The notes under the pieces: model-generated
The model's database searches: none
Seen by the model: the letters and a program-made list of their open reading frames with translations, nothing else
Told to the model about the DNA's origin: nothing
Shown here: positions 57,871 to 64,000 of the stretch, in pieces
How the letters are laid out: the number at the start of each line of letters is the position of its first letter
Position numbering within the stretch: position 1 is the first letter of the stretch
Position numbers and translations under genes: made by a program
Assembly (NCBI RefSeq): GCF_030463565.1
Contig: NC_134652.1
Span: 7,467,897-7,531,896, forward strand
Reading direction: 5' to 3'
Length of the DNA: 64,000 nt
DNA from: Pelecanus crispus
Lineage: Eukaryota; Chordata; Aves; Pelecaniformes; Pelecanidae

Positions 57871-60800
57871 ACCATGGTTTATGGAGAAACACAAGTGCAA
57901 CCCCACAGCAGTGCCAGGGGAACACATATGCTGAGCTGTGTGACTACAGCTGCAGAGGTGCTAGGAGAGGCACTTTGTTCCCGCGTAGACTTGCAAGGCT
58001 GTAGGCATCGCCTGCATTCCTTGTCCCTTGCTGTATAACTGTAATAAAAGCATTTTTATTAATGAGCCCAGCTTACCAGATGAGTCATTTAACTGTATGA
58101 TTTCCTGTGTTTCTCCAGGCAGAAGCAGGGCAGCAAACTGTTCTGCTCAGCCATTAGGTTTCGTTTCTGCTTTTTGGATTCCTTTTCCCCTTGGGTTTCC
58201 TTACATTTGTCTCCCCCACTGCCAATCCTGTGTTTAGATTTTCTAGATAAGGGCTAGTGAAGATGAGCTGTTTCTGACCATAATCCTGGGAAAGCCATGG
58301 ATGGTCCATACCTATGAGGACCACTTTTGCAGAGCTTTGGAAATAGCGTCTTTTAAGGAGAGACTTTAGGAAGGGAGAGATCTCCGTGAGCATGGCTGGA
58401 TATGGTTTGGCAGAGAGGTGTTGGACATGGAAGGGAGAAATTGGCAGTCATCCCATGACACATCAACCTTTCCTCTGTATCAGTTAAACTGTCCTGGGGT
58501 TTTACAACCAGAGGCTCTCCAGGTGGTGCTCAATGAGGAAGGACCCCACAGTGTGTTCTGCAAGTTCTGCTGTTTTGCCCTGGTGAAATGAAATACATCC
58601 CCTCTTTTGACTTAGTACAACTAGCTCTGCTGGTTGCTGCTCTGTACCTAGCAGGGTTTGCATGCCTCACAGAAGAGGTTTTGGATAAAAAGTATTTGCT
58701 TCCTTCTGGAAATATGCTTATGCTTGCATGATAAGTTTTCTTCAATCGTCTTTCTCCATCAGGGCTGCAAAGGTTTGTTGGTTTGGTTTTTTTTTCTGCC
58801 CGGAGGAGTAAATCAACAGGCTGTGATTAAAGAATTTAAGAAGCTCCTTCATTTGCCAGTCCAAAATTTAATTTACTGAAGCATCTCTAACTAGTTGGCA
58901 GCTGAATCACACATTTTGTATTTCTCTTCTCCTTTCTGGAGCAGGACAGAAGACCAGAGACACCACGTTCAAAGACTTCCAACGCTGCTGAATTTATATA
59001 TCAGCCAAAGATGTGTGTGGTTGCTCCCCCTCCCTCTTTCAGAGGAAGGTCTTTTTCATTACATAGCTCTAGACCTGTAATTTTCCATTCACTAGTGGCT
59101 ACTGTTGTTCTCCTTTTGTTTCCAAAAAGAAAAAAAAAGAGAAAAAACCAGATGGCTTTAGTGTTGTTTACCCCAGGAAACGTTTTGAGCATTCAGTAAT
59201 AAAACTGGGAGGAAATCCTTCACTTCCTTTATGCCTCCTAGCAAGTAACCACATCAATATGAAGTGAGGATGTTTTTGGGTACTGACCCAGTGTCACCGA
59301 TCAAAACACAGCCATAAATACTTTCAAGATGCAGTCTTGAATCAGGCTGGTAGATGAGGAAAAGCCACTTCTGTTTTGGAAAGGAATTCTTTCCTTCTGC
59401 AACCACTTTCTAAATTGCATTGACATTTAGCAATTAACATACAAAAGCTTTTGTATCCGCAGGATCATTTTTCATGTCAATAAACACATTCCTTTGCTTT
59501 TCAGTGCAATGTTTAATAATTCTCATTTCCTATAGTGGAAAAGAACCCTTGTACTTTATTTGTATTACACAAATTACATGGAAGAAACAAAGCCATATCT
59601 GATCACAGTTATTAAATTAAGAACATTTGCATAAATCCCTCTTTTTTTTTTCCTAATCTAGTTTGCTATTGGTAAACAGTGTGTTATCTAGGTTTAGCAA
59701 AGCATTTGGTTTCTAGCCAGATTTTTGCTTTCCCCCTGTCCTTTTTGAAGTTCAAATGGCGGGCAAGGTCTGCTTCTCCTAAACTATCTGTCATCACACA
59801 AAGTGGATTCCAGCTTCAGACAATAAATGAGTTGCTATTCTAGATTCACGGGCTGAACTGTCATTAAGTCACTGCATCCCTGCTCTGGGGTTTTAGGACG
59901 TGTCTCTGTTCCAGCCTGAGGCTCTGCTCTGGGAGCTCCTTTGGGGACTCTTCATAAATTGCAGAAAGTTAAGTGGAAAGTTCAGTGGTGCTCCCTGTCT
60001 CTGCGTGGGTTGCGGGGCAGGGTGTGTGAGGGGACGGCTTGCTGTGTGGGATGGCTGCTTGGCACCGCTGTAATGGAAAAATGACTGTCTTGTCTCCGTG
60101 GGGGCCCCTCAAGTTTCCAAATCTGAGTGACACGATTGCAGTTAGGATTGAAGAGAGGAGAGAAGAATAAACAATGACATTTCTTTTCCCCCCTGCCTGG
60201 AAGGGAGTGTATGCTTTGAGAGAAGTGATCTTTCAAGAACATGGAGACCTCGTCCTATGCAATGGGAGATATTAGGAATACCTGAAATATCCGTGAAATC
60301 TGTTTACCTGGCAAAGTGGAGCCCTGGTCCATGGCTTGCTCTCTAGGTACCATGAGACTTGTGCTATGTCTTTTCACCACAAACAGCCTGTGGTGGCACA
60401 CTGCAATTTAAGCAGTGAATGTTGGTGTCTGCTAAACTTCTTAGCTGGAACCTGCAGATGCACATAGAGCGTTGGTGGGAGTCCCCAGTTACCTTTTTTT
60501 CCTTTCAGGTGTCCCTGGCTTGTTCGGGCTGCTGAAGGGGTTATGGATTTGAGTGGATGAAATATAAAGGTTGGGGACATGTCAGGGTTGATGCTGCGTG
60601 CAGGGTTAGTTAGAGTTCCTGGGAGGTTACTTGTAAGAGGTTTTGTCAGCTCTGTGAGAGGGTAGGGACTTCTTTCCCATTCCCCAGTGCAACCTGTCTT
60701 GGGACGAGAGGTCATTCCCCTGCAACCACCTTCTGCTGCTCCCCTCCCTTCTTGGAGAAGTCCTTCTTCCTCTCCCCAGCTCTGCTGTTGGTTATTCATT

Positions 60801-63800
60801 TTCATTATTATTGCTTTCTTTACAGAGGAGCGTATTCAACAAGGATGACTTCCAGTCCTGAGTGACAGAGGTTTTGTAAGGAATGAAAAGGCGGTGGGTT
60901 CTTTTGACAGTAACATTGATGACCATCTTATAAATAGTAGTGCTTCCCTCTGCTACTCCAGGAAGCCCTGGCAGATCCCAGCCTGGAAATCTTTTTCTTT
61001 AAAAGCTTGTTATTTAGTTGCTAGCTTACTTTTCCTCACTGAGGGTGCAGCAGACTTCAAAAAAAGATGTTGGCAGCCATGACGAAATTGTCTTGCTGAG
61101 ATGTGCACATCCCATGTGAGATGTACTCGCATTGCTTTGGCCTTGAGCTTGGTCCCAGGCTTGTGTGTCCACAGTGCTGTGCCGGCTGCAGCTCCTAGGT
61201 CTGACTGCTCTGTGGTGCCTGGTGTTGGGGTGATGGGCTGGGCTGCCTTGCAGCCCCTCACTCAACCAGGGCTGGGGTCTGTCATGTGTCCCTTCCCTGC
61301 CCCATGACATGGAGCTCTGCCTCGTTGCATGGGGGAGTAGGAGCAGGTTAGACATGAGTGCAATTACACACGTCACAGAGCTGAATCTATCTGGACAACA
61401 CTACCTCCAGCCTTGCAGGTATGGCTCGTGCACTGTAGGTGTCAGGTATATGTCCATGGTGTCTACAGTTTGGGGCTGACCAACGGGGCACCATAAGCAC
61501 AGCCAGCTGGTGAACAGCCCACTTCCTGAGGGCTCAGTTTGCTTAGAGACCAACATTGCAGGCTACCACAGCACATCCTGATTGCCTGGTGAATCTGTGA
61601 CACAAGGAGGAATTGCCACCGTGAGGGACTTGACAAATCCTGGAAAGAAGGATTTAAAGAAGTGTGTGTGAAAGGAGAGGTCCTAAACTTGTGGAGTCCA
61701 GTCCAACTGCCTTTAAATGCAACAGGCTCACATTGATTTAAATGGAATCTGAATTGGCCCTTAGTAAATGAGATCATCAAACACAGCTTTTATCCCCCTC
61801 TTAATCAAACATGAGGCAGAATCAAAGCCTTTGTTTACTTGCCGCAATGGAGCCTAACTGTTGATGGGGGTCCCGGAGACAGAGAGCCAGGCACTTAACT
61901 TGAAAATGACTTTACTGCATAATGTCATTACGTTTTATTGACCAAGCATTTCCACAAGTGGTGAAAGGGGATTATTGGGAAATTGGGATGAATGTGCATT
62001 ATGTCACTTCTGAATCATATCCTATACGTGGGGAAGATGTGAGCCCGATTAAGTGACCCACCAGGCAGAGGGGGTTTGTCTGTAGTAGCCATACTACTGC
62101 ATACATGCAAGCTGAGGGCTGCCATGATGAAAGATTTTAGTGGGAAACTACAAAGCCATATTAGAGGAAATGCTTTCAACACATCTAAATTAAGATGTAT
62201 GGGGTTTTATTTCTGCCTGTGTTACATACCCCTGAGCTCTTTTTGGCCAACTGATAGTCATTAGACAAAGCTGTGTTGCTTTGCAATTTACTTATTGCAG
62301 GGCTGTGACTTAACTGCTAACAGAATACTGTTTTTCCTCATATGTAACTTATAATTTGTTGGATGTGCATTCAGCTCCTGTCATAGATTAAACTTCCAGA
62401 GAGGTGTGCCACTGCTCTCCAGGCACTCACAGCCTTCAAATGGCTGTTGAGCACAGCCAGATGCAAAGCGTTAGCACAATTACTTGCAAAGGCCTTTTCT
62501 TTTGCATCCACACTCAGCTAGGAAATGAAATACAAGATCACTGTGACATCAATAAAACATGCTGTCAGCAAGACATGTAAGTTACCTGGAAGCTGAATTC
62601 CATTTACAGGTGGCAACGGAGTATACTTTATGCATTTTTTCCCCAAGAATCAGTTTCTGTGATTGATCGCATTTGTGTTATGTGAATCTTGTTTCCATTT
62701 CTGGCATTTTCATAAAGCTTATGAAAGTGAGAGATATTAAAGTGGGAGGTTTAGGAGAATGGTTTTCAGGCAGAAACAATAAGACTGGAAAAGATTTCCT
62801 GTGTTTGTTAATATTCAGCTGGGCTTGGGTCTTTAGGTCCTAATACTCTGCATTGGAGGCTATTCCAGAGCCTGTTGCTCATAGGAGAGTCTTTCGGTAT
62901 ATGTGTCTAAACATATCAAAATATTACTCATCAAAACCACCTAAATGATTTTTCCCACATCTTTGTGACTTTGATTGTGCTGAATATGCCCAACTTCAGT
63001 AATTCTTATGCACAGAAATTTCTGGTACGGTCATCATACGACATATAGCTTGATCCTCCAGGACTAATGAAATGACCAGTTTGAGGATCTAAGGAAGAGC
63101 TCAGGGCCAGAACAGAGAGCTGCAGAGGAATAGCCTTGCAGTAAGTAATGCTAGGTTTCTCATTTCAACAAAATTTCTCATTCAGTGCCAGAAGTGATTC
63201 TCTTGGATGTTGTCATTGCAAAGTAGTAACATATTCTCATCTTCATTTAAAGTTAGTAAAGCAGAAGGACATACCTCCCACTGACTTTTTTAGGAGAGGA
63301 GAAGAGTATGACTGAAAATCAAGTCCCTTTTGTTCAGATACTTAGAATATGGGTTAAATGCCATGCTTTAGATAGTGGAAATAGAGCTAAGGGTTAGTAA
63401 GATGACTGGTTTTCTCCTCACTTGTCATGAATAATAAATAGTGTTGCGTTCCTGTTTCTTCTGCACTTAATCTCCTCCTTGAGGCTAGTAGTGATCTTCT
63501 CCCCCTGCCCAACATGAGCTGTCCCCAGGCAATGCGGCAGTGGAGGGCTCTGTGCCCACATCACCCCATGGTTCTTGTCCAGGTCTTGCCCATCTCTTCC
63601 TCTATTGGGGCTGCTGGACTTGGGCGAGCACACCGTTTGTGTTTGGCTCGCAAGGGAGCCCGTTGCCAAACAGTTTGTGCAGCCTAACCCATGTTTGTGG
63701 CAGGAAGTCACACATCTCCCAAAGTGACATTTCATCTAATCCATTTCTGGGTTTAAGCAGATTATCAATTTCTTTTACTGAGTTTCTGTTTTCAGAGAAA

Positions 63801-64000
63801 TAAAAGGAGTCTCGTAGAGGAGTTTGCTGCTAAGATTTGTGTGTGTGTGTGCACTGAGGATTTATTTATTGGACTTCAAACCATAAACAGTTTAACGTTT
63901 TTGAGTTACTGCTCAGTGTCATTTCATTTGGTTGTGACCTTGAGCCATACATTTCCAGGGCTCTTGCTAATGGACCTTTTAAATGATGACAATGAAATAC
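57871..64000. other. Gene-poor intergenic region to the window end
   Basis: No gene recognised. It contains a TG dinucleotide run near 63838-63852 and poly(T) at 59642-59651. Two AT-rich repeat-free blocks (59360-59900 and 61790-62600) look like candidate conserved non-coding DNA. A possible old-repeat fragment lies at 61690-61760 (CACATTGATTTAAATGGAAT). Confidence 0.5.

Noticed and set aside
1-64000. CRISPR arrays, operons, tRNA or rRNA genes
   Set aside because: Tandem arrays here lack spacers, no tRNA or rRNA signature was seen on reading, and the genome is clearly vertebrate.

Overview
The window is vertebrate nuclear DNA, almost certainly from a bird. It has large introns with GT-AG boundaries, many CR1 LINE fragments (the main avian retroposon), a CpG-island gene, and a solo endogenous-retrovirus LTR of a kind I recall as common in non-galliform birds. 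It shows no prokaryotic organisation. Nearly all long open frames outside the two genes are chance frames in GC-rich or tandemly repeated DNA.

Left part (1-18.5 kb): the 3' half of EIF3A on the + strand. Eleven coding exons join in frame to give the C-terminal 829 residues plus stop (2,490 nt). This covers the long charged helical region, the 10-residue Asp/Arg repeat region (one 782-nt exon) and the conserved C-terminus ending GWTTVRR. Upstream exons lie outside the window. The 3' UTR follows, with poly(A) signals at 17695 and 18473. The introns hold several old CR1 fragments.

Middle (18.5-27.3 kb): a converging gene, NANOS1, on the - strand (25138-25911, intronless, 257 aa). It has both Nanos CCHC zinc fingers and the N-terminal CCR4-NOT-binding motif. 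It sits in a CpG island whose promoter shows a TATA-like element, a G-quadruplex-capable run and two CCAAT boxes 32 bp apart. The space between the two genes is largely filled by a roughly 1.2 kb antisense CR1. Just upstream of the NANOS1 promoter is a minisatellite of about 25 copies of a 27-bp unit. The tail-to-tail EIF3A/NANOS1 order matches the human 10q26 arrangement as I remember it.

Right part (27.3-64 kb): no protein-coding gene that I can support. By human synteny this is the gene-poor interval between NANOS1 and CACUL1. It holds CR1 fragments of different ages, MIR-like and other old amniote repeats, a solo LTR carrying an expanded (TTC)n tract, and several repeat-free AT-rich blocks that could be conserved regulatory elements.

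I found no convincing undescribed system. The items most worth checking are the NANOS1-proximal minisatellite, the higher-order repeat structure in EIF3A, the TTC expansion in the LTR, an exon-like antisense frame at 18.5-18.85 kb, and the compact NANOS1 promoter.
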